This document shows, one piece after another, positions 1 to 8,373 of a stretch of DNA of 64,000 nt. Numbering within the stretch: the stretch's first letter is position 1; each line of letters starts with the position of its first letter. The stretch lies in NCBI RefSeq assembly GCF_025770765.1, contig NZ_JANZKY010000019.1, forward strand, positions 1 to 64,000, written 5' to 3'. Under the pieces are notes generated by a model that was not told the DNA's origin, made no database searches, and was given only the letters and a program-made list of their open reading frames with translations. The position numbers and the translations under genes are program-made. This DNA comes from Propionivibrio soli. GTDB taxonomy: Bacteria > Pseudomonadota > Gammaproteobacteria > Burkholderiales > Rhodocyclaceae.

Positions 1-108
1 GCGGCACACGGTGCCTTGGCGATGACCACCCCCGGCGATACCTCGATGGTGCGTGTCGAGGAAGTCGAAGCCGCCATGAAGGGCAAGGGCGCTCGCGTCA
101 TCCGGTAA
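1..108 (+). CDS. PfkB-family sugar kinase, C-terminal end (partial)
   Basis: The window opens inside a reading frame in phase 1 that ends at TAA 106-108, giving the last 35 residues of a protein. The stretch GALAMTTPGDTSM followed by an acidic helix (VEEVEAAM) looks like the extreme C-terminus of PfkB/ribokinase-family carbohydrate kinases, perhaps of the 2-dehydro-3-deoxygluconokinase type. The catalytic GAGD region lies outside the window, so the substrate cannot be judged. A clear hairpin terminator follows about 80 bases downstream, consistent with the end of a transcription unit. Confidence 0.55.
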   Translation, partial: AAHGALAMTTPGDTSMVRVEEVEAAMKGKGARVIR

Positions 109-189
109 GCGGCGCCACTAAACCGGCTCGGCTGCCGTCGGCGGCTCCCCGAGACCCACATTTGCGGCGCGAAGCTCGAAACGAAACAC

Positions 190-220
190 AACGGCCTCCT
201 TACGGAGGCCGTTACTTTTG
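190..220 (+). terminator. Intrinsic terminator, probably bidirectional
   Basis: A perfect 10-bp stem (AACGGCCTCC / GGAGGCCGTT, 190-199 and 204-213) closes a 4-base loop and is followed by ACTTTTG. It lies between the end of the kinase gene on the plus strand and the end of the PEP-CTERM gene on the minus strand (stop at 281), so it can serve both convergent genes. Confidence 0.75.
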
Positions 221-280
221 CGTCGTGGCATCGATTCCCGATTTTCGCCCGATAGATTGCACGGCCGACTTTGAGCCTCC

Positions 281-982
281 TTATGCGCTCCCGGGTTCCT
301 TTGTCGATCGGGATTTTCGCCGTTCTCCCACTCGCCAGGCGATACCGAGCAAACCCAGCCCGAGCAAGGCCGCGGAAGGTGGCTCTGGGACGGCTGTTGC
401 TGCGTAACGGTATGTCAGGTCGTCGATCATGGCGTCGGCCGGTCGGTCGAAATACCCCCAGATATTTATGTAAGAAATGCCTGACGGGGCTTGGAAAGTC
501 ACAAACTGATTGGGCTCATAGGGCCGTTGATCGGGGTTGTCCGGATATGACTCCCCAGCGGTGAAGACATATCCCAGGAATCCCGAAGGTCCAGAAAAGG
601 CGAGAGTGAGTTGGTCTTGAATCCCGGCGCTCACATACATGCTGACGAAAGTGGGAAGCGTCCCGACAAAGTGGAGTTGCAGTATCGCGCCTCCGAGCAG
701 GAAATTGGGCCCGGACACGGGGTGCTCATAGCCGCTCCAATACTCGTTCAGATAGCCGTCATCAATCATTAAGCCTTGGGAAAGGTATTCGTTCGTCAGC
801 GGGTGGTAGTCGAAAGCAAACGGATCTCCGATGCCAGGATAAGGGAGCCGCGGGATGTCGTCGAAATCAATGAATACGGCATGAGCAGCCGGTGAGACGG
901 CTGCGAAAGTCAGGCCGCAGATAGCCGTGGCGAACGCACGGCCGGCCATGCGGCGAAGTGCGCGAGGCAACGAAATAGGCAT
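281..982 (-). CDS. PEP-CTERM sorting domain protein (copy 1)
   Basis: A 233-residue exported protein of unknown function. It has a basic N-terminus and hydrophobic signal peptide (about residues 1-36, ending AAHA). The C-terminal sorting signal is VPEPPSAALLGLGLLGIAW followed by a basic tail, the PEP-CTERM form processed by exosortases. The start at 982 is set by GGAGG just upstream. The product is clearly paralogous to the next gene (281-982 versus 1058-1741), with the same MPISLP start, the FDDIP motif and the same layout, so this is a tandem duplication. Only 75 bases separate the two, so they are probably cotranscribed with this copy second. The basic tail here is longer than in its sister. 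No exosortase gene is in the window. Confidence 0.8.
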   Translation of the reverse strand: MPISLPRALRRMAGRAFATAICGLTFAAVSPAAHAVFIDFDDIPRLPYPGIGDPFAFDYHPLTNEYLSQGLMIDDGYLNEYWSGYEHPVSGPNFLLGGAILQLHFVGTLPTFVSMYVSAGIQDQLTLAFSGPSGFLGYVFTAGESYPDNPDQRPYEPNQFVTFQAPSGISYINIWGYFDRPADAMIDDLTYRYAATAVPEPPSAALLGLGLLGIAWRVGERRKSRSTKEPGSA

Positions 983-1057
983 ATGTCCTCCAGCAGAGGT
1001 TTGAAATCGCGGGAAGTCAATCCGGGAAAACCGGCCAGGTGTTACGCCGGGAAGTGG

Positions 1058-1741
1058 TCACGCATCCCGGGACCGGCCCCGTCGGCGATGCCAAGCGAAG
1101 CCGACCAAACCCATCGCCAGCAAGGCCGCGGAAGATGGCTCGGGGACGGCCGTCGGCGCGTACAGATACGTGAGGTTGTCGATCATCGCGTCGGCCCGCG
1201 TGTTGTAGTACGCCGAGATGTTTATCTGCGAAATGCCGGACGGCGCGGTGAAGCTCACAAACTCGTTCGGCTGGTAAGGATGCTCGTTCGGGTCGCCCGG
1301 GTAGGTCGCGCCGCCTGTACTCACCGTACCGAGAAGGCCTGAGGTGCCATAGAAGGAGAGGGAAACCGCGTCTTGCAACGCCGCGCTGACGTATAGGCTG
1401 ACGTAGGTCGGGAGAGGACCGACAAATATCAAAGGTACGAAGACGGATACGAGAAGGTAGTTCGGGCTGGAAAGCGCGTTCGGGTCGCCCTCGTGATACT
1501 TCTGCAGATAACCCCCGTCCCCGATGAGCAAACCTTTTGACTGGTACTCGTTGGACAGCGGGTGATAAGCGAAGAAGTCAGGGTCACCTCCCCCAGGATA
1601 AGGATAGTAGGGGATGTCATCGAAGTTGATGAAAATCGCATGAGCGGCGGGGGAGGCGGCGGCGAAAGCTAAGCCGCAAGCGGCCATGACAAAGGCACGG
1701 CTGGTCGTGCGGTGAAGCGCTTGGGGCAAGGATATGGGCAT
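1058..1741 (-). CDS. PEP-CTERM sorting domain protein (copy 2)
   Basis: A 227-residue secreted protein, paralogue of the adjacent downstream gene. The signal peptide covers about residues 1-36 (ending AAHA). The body contains the shared FDDIPYYPYPGGGDP region and aromatic-rich beta-strand-like sequence. It ends in VPEPSSAALLAMGLVGFAW plus an Arg-rich tail, a textbook PEP-CTERM signal. The start is placed at 1741 because AGGAGG lies just upstream; the frame extends 26 codons further, but that part does not look coding. It is the first gene of a two-gene unit, and a possible -24/-12 promoter lies about 100 bases upstream. Its role is unknown; PEP-CTERM proteins are usually linked to exopolysaccharide or floc formation. 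Confidence 0.8.
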   Translation of the reverse strand: MPISLPQALHRTTSRAFVMAACGLAFAAASPAAHAIFINFDDIPYYPYPGGGDPDFFAYHPLSNEYQSKGLLIGDGGYLQKYHEGDPNALSSPNYLLVSVFVPLIFVGPLPTYVSLYVSAALQDAVSLSFYGTSGLLGTVSTGGATYPGDPNEHPYQPNEFVSFTAPSGISQINISAYYNTRADAMIDNLTYLYAPTAVPEPSSAALLAMGLVGFAWHRRRGRSRDA

Positions 1742-1843
1742 GTGTCCTCCTGCAGACGGTTGAAGCCGCGCGACGCCCATCCGGACAACCGGCTGGGCGT
1801 TACGACAGGAAACGAACACGCACCGCGGAGAGGCCTCGTTAAC

Positions 1844-1859
1844 GCAAAAAGTGGACCAA
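1844..1859 (-). promoter_or_regulatory. Possible sigma-54 (-24/-12) promoter for the PEP-CTERM pair
   Basis: Read on the minus strand, TTGGTCCACTTTTTGC has the GG-N10-GC spacing and the TTGC -12 element of sigma-54 promoters, with two mismatches in the -24 element (TTGGTCC against TTGGCAC). It lies about 100 bases upstream of the start at 1741. Some PEP-CTERM genes are known to depend on the PrsK/PrsR system and sigma-54, which makes the match plausible, but one short motif can occur by chance. Confidence 0.35.
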
Positions 1860-2021
1860 CCGGACCCAAACGGGCTTGGCCTGCACGCAACGAGGCCGAT
1901 GCGCGTTTTTCAGAGACGCACCGGGTCTGAAAAGTTCCTCGCGGTTCACTCGCCAGCCGCCGTTTTTCAACCGCTGGCGAGGAGTATCGACAGCTATACG
2001 CGGTTTCTCGACGGTACGAAA

Positions 2022-3056
2022 TCAGCCGGCGAGACTCGAGGCGGCCCAGATATTGAGATCGGCGTCGCGGGCCCAAACGTCGATTTCCGCGAGTTCTGCC
2101 GGCGAGAAGGCCAGATTCGACAAGGCGGCGATGTTTTCTTCCAACTGACTGATCCGGCTGGCGCCGATCAATGCGGAGGTGACCTGCGGGTGGCGCAATA
2201 CCCAGGCCAGTGCCATCTGGGCCAGCGTCTGCCCGCGACGTTCGGCGATTTCGGAGAGGTGACGGATCTTTTCCAGGTTGGCGGGCGTCAGGTAGTTGTC
2301 GCGGAACGACGCCGTACCTTTCGCCTTGCGCGATCCGGCCGGTATGCCGCCTAAGTACTTGTTGGTCAGCAGCCCTTGCGCCAGCGGCGAGAACGCGATG
2401 CAGCCGATTCCCTCATCCTTCAGGGTGCCGAGCAGTTCGTCCTCGACCCAGCGATTGAGCATCGAGTATGACGGCTGGTGAATCACGCAGGGCGTGCCCA
2501 TCTGCCGCAATAGCGCAGAGGCTTCGCGCGTCTTCTTCGCCGAGTATGACGAGATGCCCGCGTACAGCGCTTTGCCCTGGCGCACGGCCGTGGCCAGCGC
2601 ACCCATCGTTTCCTCGAGCGGCGTATCGGGGTCGTAACGGTGCGAATAGAAAATATCGACGTAATCGAGGCGCATCCGCTTCAAACTCTGGTTCAGGCTG
2701 GCGAGCAGGCTCTTGCGCGAGCCGTCGACACCGTACGGGCCAGGCCACATCAGGTAGCCAGCCTTCGTCGAAATAATCAACTCGTCGCGATACGGCGCGA
2801 GGTCGGTGGCGAGGACGCGTCCGAGGAGTTCCTCGGCCGCTCCGGGTGGCGGTCCGTAGTTGTTGGCAAGATCGAAGTGCGTGATGCCAAGGTCGAAGGC
2901 GCGCAGCAGCAGAGCGCGCGCCGTTGCGTAGTCGGTGCTTTCGCCGAAGTTTTGCCAGAGCCCGAGCGAGAGGGTGGGGAGTTTCAGACCGCTGCGCCCC
3001 GACCGGCGGTAGGGCATGGTGTCGTAGCGCTGCTCATTGGGTATGTAGGTCGTCAT
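2022..3056 (-). CDS. Aldo/keto reductase, YghZ/GpR type
   Basis: A 344-residue NADPH-dependent aldo/keto reductase of the group containing L-glyceraldehyde-3-phosphate reductase (YghZ). The catalytic tetrad of the family is visible: Asp and Tyr in FDLANNYGPP, Lys in ISTKAGYLMWPGPYG and His in YSHRYDPDTP. The MWPGPYG insertion is typical of the YghZ subgroup. The C-terminal cofactor-binding region is present (ALIGASRISQLEEN). The start at 3056 is chosen because AGGAGG precedes it and MTTYIPNEQRY resembles family N-termini; the frame could begin 26 codons earlier without support. The gene stands alone, divergent from the OpgC-like gene. Confidence 0.88.
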   Translation of the reverse strand: MTTYIPNEQRYDTMPYRRSGRSGLKLPTLSLGLWQNFGESTDYATARALLLRAFDLGITHFDLANNYGPPPGAAEELLGRVLATDLAPYRDELIISTKAGYLMWPGPYGVDGSRKSLLASLNQSLKRMRLDYVDIFYSHRYDPDTPLEETMGALATAVRQGKALYAGISSYSAKKTREASALLRQMGTPCVIHQPSYSMLNRWVEDELLGTLKDEGIGCIAFSPLAQGLLTNKYLGGIPAGSRKAKGTASFRDNYLTPANLEKIRHLSEIAERRGQTLAQMALAWVLRHPQVTSALIGASRISQLEENIAALSNLAFSPAELAEIDVWARDADLNIWAASSLAG

Positions 3057-3475
3057 CGTGGCCTCCTGAACGGCGGCGATGGTAAACGGGGAGGACGGAA
3101 CGAACAAGCCCACAACGAGTGGCGAGCGATGCACCTATCGGACAGATTCGCGGCCCCATCTCCGGCGCTGTGGCAACAATTGCCGTTCCTCGACGCGGCG
3201 CGTCGCCAGCGATGGCCGCAACCCCTTTATCGCGGGCTTCATCAGGATCGCGGGCTCCTCAGACCGAACGTTTGGCGGCGAAAACGGTCGATTATCAAGG
3301 GAAGGGCAAAAGGCGCGGCGACGAGGCACGATGAATGTCAGCCCTCGGCGTAGCCGGGTCTCAAAAAAAGGATAACTTTTCGTATCTGCCCGTCCTGCCG
3401 ACGGCGCGATATCGGACTCTCTCCTTAATGGTCGACGCGTTTTGACTCCGCGTCGACGAGAGCCCGGAGGACGGT
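3057..3475. other. Divergent intergenic region with inverted repeat
   Basis: This 419-base region separates the aldo/keto reductase (leftward) from the OpgC-like gene (rightward). I see no convincing coding sequence. Its one structured element is a perfect 9-bp inverted repeat, GTCGACGCG (3431-3439) and CGCGTCGAC (3449-3457) with a 9-base spacer, ending 18 bases before the OpgC start. It could be an operator or a hairpin in the leader. Confidence 0.45.
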
Positions 3476-4699
3476 ATGACCCGCCGACCCGAATTTGACG
3501 CCTTGCGCGGCCTGATGCTCTTGTTGATGACGCTGACGCATCTGCCCACCCGTTTTGCCATTCCGATCGGTCAGCCGTTCGGTTACGTATCGGCGGCGGA
3601 AGGTTTCGTCCTGCTCTCCGGCTTCCTTGCCGGCGCGGTCTACATGCAACGTCAGCGCAAGGAGGGCGCGGCCGCCATGCGGCGGGCGGCCGTGAAGCGG
3701 GCGGCGAAAATCTACTTGTGCCAGGTCGCGCTCCTTGCGTTTCTGTTTACCGTTATTGCCGCATTGGGATCGAAAACGGGACGAGAGGCTATCATCAACC
3801 TTATGTCGTTCTTTTGGGGGCACCCCTGGACGGCGGTCGTTTCGTCGCTGTTCCTGATCCACAATCCCCCGCTGCTCGACATTCTGCCGATGTACGTCCT
3901 GTTCATGCTGGCCAGTCCCGTTCTCCTCAACTGGGGGGCGCGCCGCGGCTGGCTGGGCGTGTTTGCGGGAAGCATGATCTTGTGGCTTGCTTGCCAGTTG
4001 GGCTTGGGGCTCGTCCTGTACGAGTTCTTGGCCGGAACGTTCCGCATTCGCGTTCCGGTGGAGCACACCGGGTCTTTCGAATGGTTCGGCTGGCAGTTTC
4101 TCTGGGTTCTCGGCCTGTGGATGGGCGCTCAGTCCGTCACCCCGGAAAGCAAGGCGCTTCCCGACAATTTCCCGCGCTGGCTGATCCTCGTCGCCGCGGC
4201 CGTGGCCATCGTCGGCTTTTCGTGGCGCCATCTGGTCGGGCAGGTGCCGTTTTCCGATCCTCAACTCAATCAATTGCAGGACAAGTGGTTCCTCGGACCG
4301 TTGCGGCTGCTCAATCTCTTTGCACTGATGGTGCTTACGATGCAGTTCGGTACCGATCTCTACGCCCGGTTGCCGCGATTGCGGCCCCTGGAAATCATTG
4401 GCGCCGAGGGATTGCCGGTTTTCTGCACGCACCTTGTCCTCTCGCTGCTTGCGCTCGCATTGGTCGGCGAAAGCCTGCCCGAAAGGCGGCTGTGGATCGA
4501 CGTCGTGATTCTTGCCGCGAGCCTGCCGACGCTTTACGTCGTGGCCCTGATCAGTGCCGAGTTCAGCCGACGCGAAGCGGGCAAGCCGGCGTCGGCAGGA
4601 ATCGAAGGGCGCCGGACTTCATCGCAGGTACCCGGCGATCACCTCGCGCCAAACCGCGTAGCCTGCCTCGTTCAGGTGCAGCGCGTCGTCGCGAAATAG
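3476..4699 (+). CDS. OpgC-like membrane acyltransferase
   Basis: A 407-residue polytopic inner-membrane protein. The N-terminus RRPEFDALRGLMLLLMTLTHLP followed by SAAEGFVLLSGFLAG matches the OpgC family, related to acyltransferase-3 proteins. OpgC in proteobacteria transfers succinyl groups to osmoregulated periplasmic glucans. About ten hydrophobic segments follow, ending near residue 365, then a polar tail. The start at 3476 follows GGAGG. The last 81 bases overlap the 3' end of the SGNH esterase gene on the opposite strand, so the polar tail is encoded antisense to the esterase. The real substrate is unknown, since no opgG/opgH is nearby. Confidence 0.8.
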   Translation: MTRRPEFDALRGLMLLLMTLTHLPTRFAIPIGQPFGYVSAAEGFVLLSGFLAGAVYMQRQRKEGAAAMRRAAVKRAAKIYLCQVALLAFLFTVIAALGSKTGREAIINLMSFFWGHPWTAVVSSLFLIHNPPLLDILPMYVLFMLASPVLLNWGARRGWLGVFAGSMILWLACQLGLGLVLYEFLAGTFRIRVPVEHTGSFEWFGWQFLWVLGLWMGAQSVTPESKALPDNFPRWLILVAAAVAIVGFSWRHLVGQVPFSDPQLNQLQDKWFLGPLRLLNLFALMVLTMQFGTDLYARLPRLRPLEIIGAEGLPVFCTHLVLSLLALALVGESLPERRLWIDVVILAASLPTLYVVALISAEFSRREAGKPASAGIEGRRTSSQVPGDHLAPNRVACLVQVQRVVAK

Positions 4700-5350
4700 C
4701 TCGCTCCGCGGCATCCCGTTCTCGTCGATCATCCGCGAGAACACGTCGATGTAACCCAGCCCCGGCCTCGCGGCGACGAAGTCGGCGACAAGCCGGTTCG
4801 TTTCGCGGATTTTTCCCAGCAACGGGGCGCGTAGCGGACTGGGTTTGATCGAGAGGAAAGTGATGCGGGTCTCCGGCAGTTCGGCGCGGACCCCGTCTAC
4901 GAACTCGTTGAAACTGCGCAGGATGTCTTGCGGAGAGCGGCCCTCGGCCAGGTCGTTATCGCCGGCGTATACGATGACGAGGCGAGGTTTGTACGGTAAC
5001 ACCAGGCGCTGAAGATAGCGCGTGCAGTCCGACATGCGGGAGCCGCCGAAACCGCGTTTGACGATTACCGGTGCGTCGAACTGCTCTTCCAGGTCGTTCC
5101 ACAAGCGGATCGACGAACTTCCGACGAAAAGGACGCCACCCGGAGGCGGCAATTGAGCTGCATCGGCGGCGGCGAAAGCGTCGAGACTGGCCTGCCAAGG
5201 CGTTTCTGCGGCGGCATGGGCTGCCGCGAGCGGGGTTGGTGTGGGCGTTTGCGCGGTCGCCGGCAGCGCCAGGGCGGCGAGAAGCGCCCAGATGACGGTG
5301 GCCAGCCGCCAGGGCGCGGAGGGCAAGCAATTCGGAAACGGCAAGTTCAT
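4619..5350 (-). CDS. SGNH/GDSL-family esterase, exported
   Basis: A 243-residue hydrolase with all SGNH blocks visible: catalytic Ser in VLFVGSSSIRLW, block II Gly in GFGGSRMSD, block III Asn in YAGDNDLAEG, and the Asp-His pair in DDALHLNEAGY near the C-terminus. An N-terminal hydrophobic segment ending LPATAQ is a signal peptide, so the enzyme should act in the periplasm. The start at 5350 is chosen because the signal peptide begins there; upstream codons in the frame look non-coding and no strong ribosome site is seen. Its 3' end overlaps the OpgC-like gene by 81 bases. A deacylase next to an acyltransferase suggests linked glycan editing, which is inference. Confidence 0.83.
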   Translation of the reverse strand: MNLPFPNCLPSAPWRLATVIWALLAALALPATAQTPTPTPLAAAHAAAETPWQASLDAFAAADAAQLPPPGGVLFVGSSSIRLWNDLEEQFDAPVIVKRGFGGSRMSDCTRYLQRLVLPYKPRLVIVYAGDNDLAEGRSPQDILRSFNEFVDGVRAELPETRITFLSIKPSPLRAPLLGKIRETNRLVADFVAARPGLGYIDVFSRMIDENGMPRSELFRDDALHLNEAGYAVWREVIAGYLR

Positions 5351-5638
5351 GGGCCACACGTAGAGGAGCAAGCGCCGTTCACCATACCGTGTTCCAGCCC
5401 GCCGTGGAGAAACCCCGGTCCACATCGGCCGACGATCGCGATCAGCCAGCACGGTGGGAAGATGTCGGAGAAGCGAGGATCGCGGCCGGCCCTTTCGGCA
5501 TCGCTCCTCGGGGTTGCAGGCCGCTACCGGGGGCGGGCGCCCCTTGCTATGATGGAAACAGCCGCAGCAAGTCGTTGTTCCCCAAAAACGTCGCCCCGCT
5601 GTTTCCGGGTAGTCGAGCCCCGAGACCTCCTCGCGTAG

Positions 5639-6988
5639 ATGCCCCTTCCCAACCGCCCGCGAATCAACGCCATTGCCGGCCCGATCCTCGGCGAGTTTCT
5701 GCTCGCCTACACGGTGGCGATCATCGGGCTGTGGCTCGCCTCGCATACGTCGGACGGCGCCGCGGCCAGCCTTGGTTTGGCCACCCAATTGCTTGAATCG
5801 CTTTACGTGGTTTTCCGCGTCCTGGCTATCGGTATGGGCGTCGTGATCACCCAACTGCTCGGCGGCGAACAGACCGACCGGGCGCGGACCACCGCGCTGG
5901 CGGGCCTCGGGGCGTGTACCTGGTCGGGCCTTGGGTTGGTGGCGATCCTGCTTCTTGCCAACGAGCTGATCCTTGATCTGCTCAATGCGCCGGACGAGAT
6001 CGTGCCCATGGTGGCGCCGTACCTGCAGCTTCTCGCCCCGGCAGCGATGATGGACGGCTACAACCTCACCATGGCAGCCATCTTGCGTGCCCATCTGCAC
6101 GTGCGCGACTCGCTAAGGGTGATGATCGTCATGCACTGCGTTCACCTCGCGCTTGCCGTTCCGCTCATGCTGGGCGTCGGCGAATGGGAAGGCTTCGGCC
6201 TGTACGGTTTCGCGCAGGCTCTGTTTGCCAGCCGCGCCGTCGGCTTGACACTGCATCTGTGGCTATGGCGCCGACGCATGAAGCTCATCCCGACGCGGCG
6301 CGACTGGTGGAAGTTCCAGCCATTGATCCTCGCACCGGTGTTGCGCATCGGACTACCCGGCGCGTCGGCCGAGCTTGGGTATCGGGCGGCGTTCATGGTT
6401 TCTCTGGCCAGCGTCGCCCGCTTGGGCGTCGTCGCGCTTGCTACCCATTCGTATGTGCTGCAGCTGTTGCGCTACGTCTTCCTGATCAGCCTGGCGATCG
6501 GTTGGGCTGTCGAGATCATGGTCGGGCGTCTCGTCGGCGCCGGTTATTTCAGGCAAGCACACGAACTCGTGCGTAAGAGCCTGCGCAATGGCTTGCTTGC
6601 TTCATGCAGCATGGCGCTCATCGCTGCATTGACCGCTCCGTGGTTGATGCGGATTTTTACCAAGGACCCGGCGGTGATCCATGCGGCGCAAACGCTGCTG
6701 TGGATTGCGATCGGCCTCGAAGGGGGCCGCGTCTTCAATCTGGTCGTCACGGCGGCACTCCGCGCCACGGGGGACGTCGTTTATCCGGTGGTTGCCAGCG
6801 TCGGGTCGTTTGCCTTCGTGCTCGGTTTGGGTTCGTACTTCCTGAGCCGGGTCTTCGGGTTGCCCGGAATCTTCATTGTTTACGCCGCCGACGAATGGGT
6901 GCGCGGTCTGCTGATGCTCTCACGATGGCAGTGGCGCGGCTGGTTGCCGCACGCACGCAGTGCGCAACGCCGCGTGCGCGAGCGCTAG
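5639..6988 (+). CDS. MATE-family efflux transporter
   Basis: A 449-residue membrane protein with about twelve hydrophobic segments in two similar halves, as in the MATE family of multidrug or metabolite antiporters. Characteristic features are the N-terminal PILGEFLLAY helix, the LLGGEQ loop and the later repeat around IMVGRLVGAGYFRQA and AALRATGDVVYPV. Transport is probably driven by H+ or Na+; the substrate cannot be predicted. There is no good ribosome site before the ATG at 5639, so the start is provisional. The gene is divergent from the SGNH esterase and convergent with the EamA gene. Confidence 0.85.
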   Translation: MPLPNRPRINAIAGPILGEFLLAYTVAIIGLWLASHTSDGAAASLGLATQLLESLYVVFRVLAIGMGVVITQLLGGEQTDRARTTALAGLGACTWSGLGLVAILLLANELILDLLNAPDEIVPMVAPYLQLLAPAAMMDGYNLTMAAILRAHLHVRDSLRVMIVMHCVHLALAVPLMLGVGEWEGFGLYGFAQALFASRAVGLTLHLWLWRRRMKLIPTRRDWWKFQPLILAPVLRIGLPGASAELGYRAAFMVSLASVARLGVVALATHSYVLQLLRYVFLISLAIGWAVEIMVGRLVGAGYFRQAHELVRKSLRNGLLASCSMALIAALTAPWLMRIFTKDPAVIHAAQTLLWIAIGLEGGRVFNLVVTAALRATGDVVYPVVASVGSFAFVLGLGSYFLSRVFGLPGIFIVYAADEWVRGLLMLSRWQWRGWLPHARSAQRRVRER

Positions 6989-7082
6989 GGCCTATCGGGT
7001 CTATCCAAAACCGCTTCCTGTAGCGCTTTGCTCGGTCCGGCCTACTTTCAATGGATCGTCCCCCGCGTTGAAGGGCATTCTG

Positions 7083-7997
7083 CTACGGTTGAACCGTTGA
7101 CAACCGTTCGCGGCGGCGCTGCCCCATCCCGAGCAACTCATTGAAAACCAGCGCACCAATCACCAGCCCGCCGCCTATTAGTGTGTCACTGGAAGGCCGC
7201 TCATCGGCGCCCAGCCAAGCCCAGGTGACCCCGAACACGACTTCGAGCAGGCTGAGCAACGAAATTTCCGGCGCGGGTAATTCCCGTGTCAGGCGCACGA
7301 CGAGCAGACAGGGGATGGCCAGTTGGGCCACGCCGAGCAATCCGAGCAACCCGAGATCGTGCGCGTTGGCCTGAAAGGGATAGGCAAACGGGAGCGTCAC
7401 GATGGCCGACAGCGTGGCGCCGATCAAAACGGCCGGCAGCATGTCGATTCCCTCGTCGCTGCCCGAGTCGGCGGAAGTCCCCGACGCGAACTGCAAAACG
7501 GTCCAGTTGATGGCGGCGGCCACCGGGACGAAAGCTCCGATTAACGTACCGGCGAACGAAGCGCCGGAAGCCGCGTCGCGTCCGAACATCCAGGCAATGC
7601 CCAGACTCGCCAGCACGATGGCTAGCCAGGTGCGGCCCGGCAACCGGTGGCCCAGAAACAGGCGGGAGAACAGGGCGGTGATTAATGGCCCGATGGCCAT
7701 GGTGACGAGGACGTTTGCGACCGTTGTCAGCGTCATGGCGACCATGAATGCGGTATACATCACCGCCCAGCAAGCACCGGAAGCCCATAACGGCCAAGGC
7801 GCGCGGGCGATACCACGCCAAAGACCGCTGCCGCGCATGGTGACGAGGACCAAGGTCAACATCGAGGCGTTGAAGAAGCTGCGCCAGAAAGTGACCTCGA
7901 AACTGCGTGCCGCGTCGAGATGCCGGGTCACCACGCCCGCCATGCTCCACATCAGCGTTGCAAGAACCATCAGGGCGGCGGCGCGTTGGTGCGTCAT
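7083..7997 (-). CDS. EamA/DMT-family transporter
   Basis: A 304-residue protein with about ten transmembrane segments in two EamA repeats. The first half shows ATLMWSMAGVVTRHLDAARSFEVTFWRSFF and the second ISLLSLLEVVFGVTWAWLGADE, the conserved Glu-containing helix of drug/metabolite exporters. The family exports amino acids, nucleotides or other small metabolites; the substrate is not predictable. It is a single gene, convergent with the MATE gene 94 bases away. A second, only distantly similar EamA transporter lies at 51529-52410. Confidence 0.86.
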   Translation of the reverse strand: MTHQRAAALMVLATLMWSMAGVVTRHLDAARSFEVTFWRSFFNASMLTLVLVTMRGSGLWRGIARAPWPLWASGACWAVMYTAFMVAMTLTTVANVLVTMAIGPLITALFSRLFLGHRLPGRTWLAIVLASLGIAWMFGRDAASGASFAGTLIGAFVPVAAAINWTVLQFASGTSADSGSDEGIDMLPAVLIGATLSAIVTLPFAYPFQANAHDLGLLGLLGVAQLAIPCLLVVRLTRELPAPEISLLSLLEVVFGVTWAWLGADERPSSDTLIGGGLVIGALVFNELLGMGQRRRERLSTVQP

Positions 7998-8373
7998 GGT
8001 CTGGAACCGGCTACGCCGGTGATTGGGGCCAAAGGAATGGAGTATCGGCCATGGTAGCGGCAGCGGTCAAACGCATCCTGCGCCGCCTGTATGAGCCCCG
8101 TGCATTTGCCCAAAGGCCGCCTTGCGCACTGCGAGTGCCTGGCAGGCGGGAACGACTTTTGCCGATCCCGCGAGGCTATCGGCGACCAGTCAATCGGGTG
8201 GGTCGATTTGGCCCGGTCCTTGTCAGTGCGGCGAAGAACGAGGACGGCGAGTGCCCATCTTGGCGGTCAGGGAACGAGAGTTTGTTCGTGCCCAGAGCTT
8301 ATCTTTGGGCCGGTTTGGGCGGGATCCAGTCTTCCATGCCGGTGGTGCTTGGTTGTTGTTGAGGGTTCTGTCT
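7998..8373. other. Intergenic region, no gene seen
   Basis: A 376-base region between the divergent EamA gene and a PEP-CTERM gene. Short open frames exist but none has a ribosome site and protein-like composition. I found no clear terminator or palindrome. It presumably carries both promoters. Confidence 0.4.

Noticed and set aside
5351-6100. Long upstream extension of the SGNH esterase frame on the minus strand
   Set aside because: It runs antisense through the MATE gene and is Arg/His/Gln-rich without domains. The signal peptide at 5350 marks the real start.
8240-8373. Sigma-54 promoter before the third PEP-CTERM gene
   Set aside because: TTGGGCCGGTTTGGGC has GG-N10-GC spacing, but both elements deviate too much from consensus.
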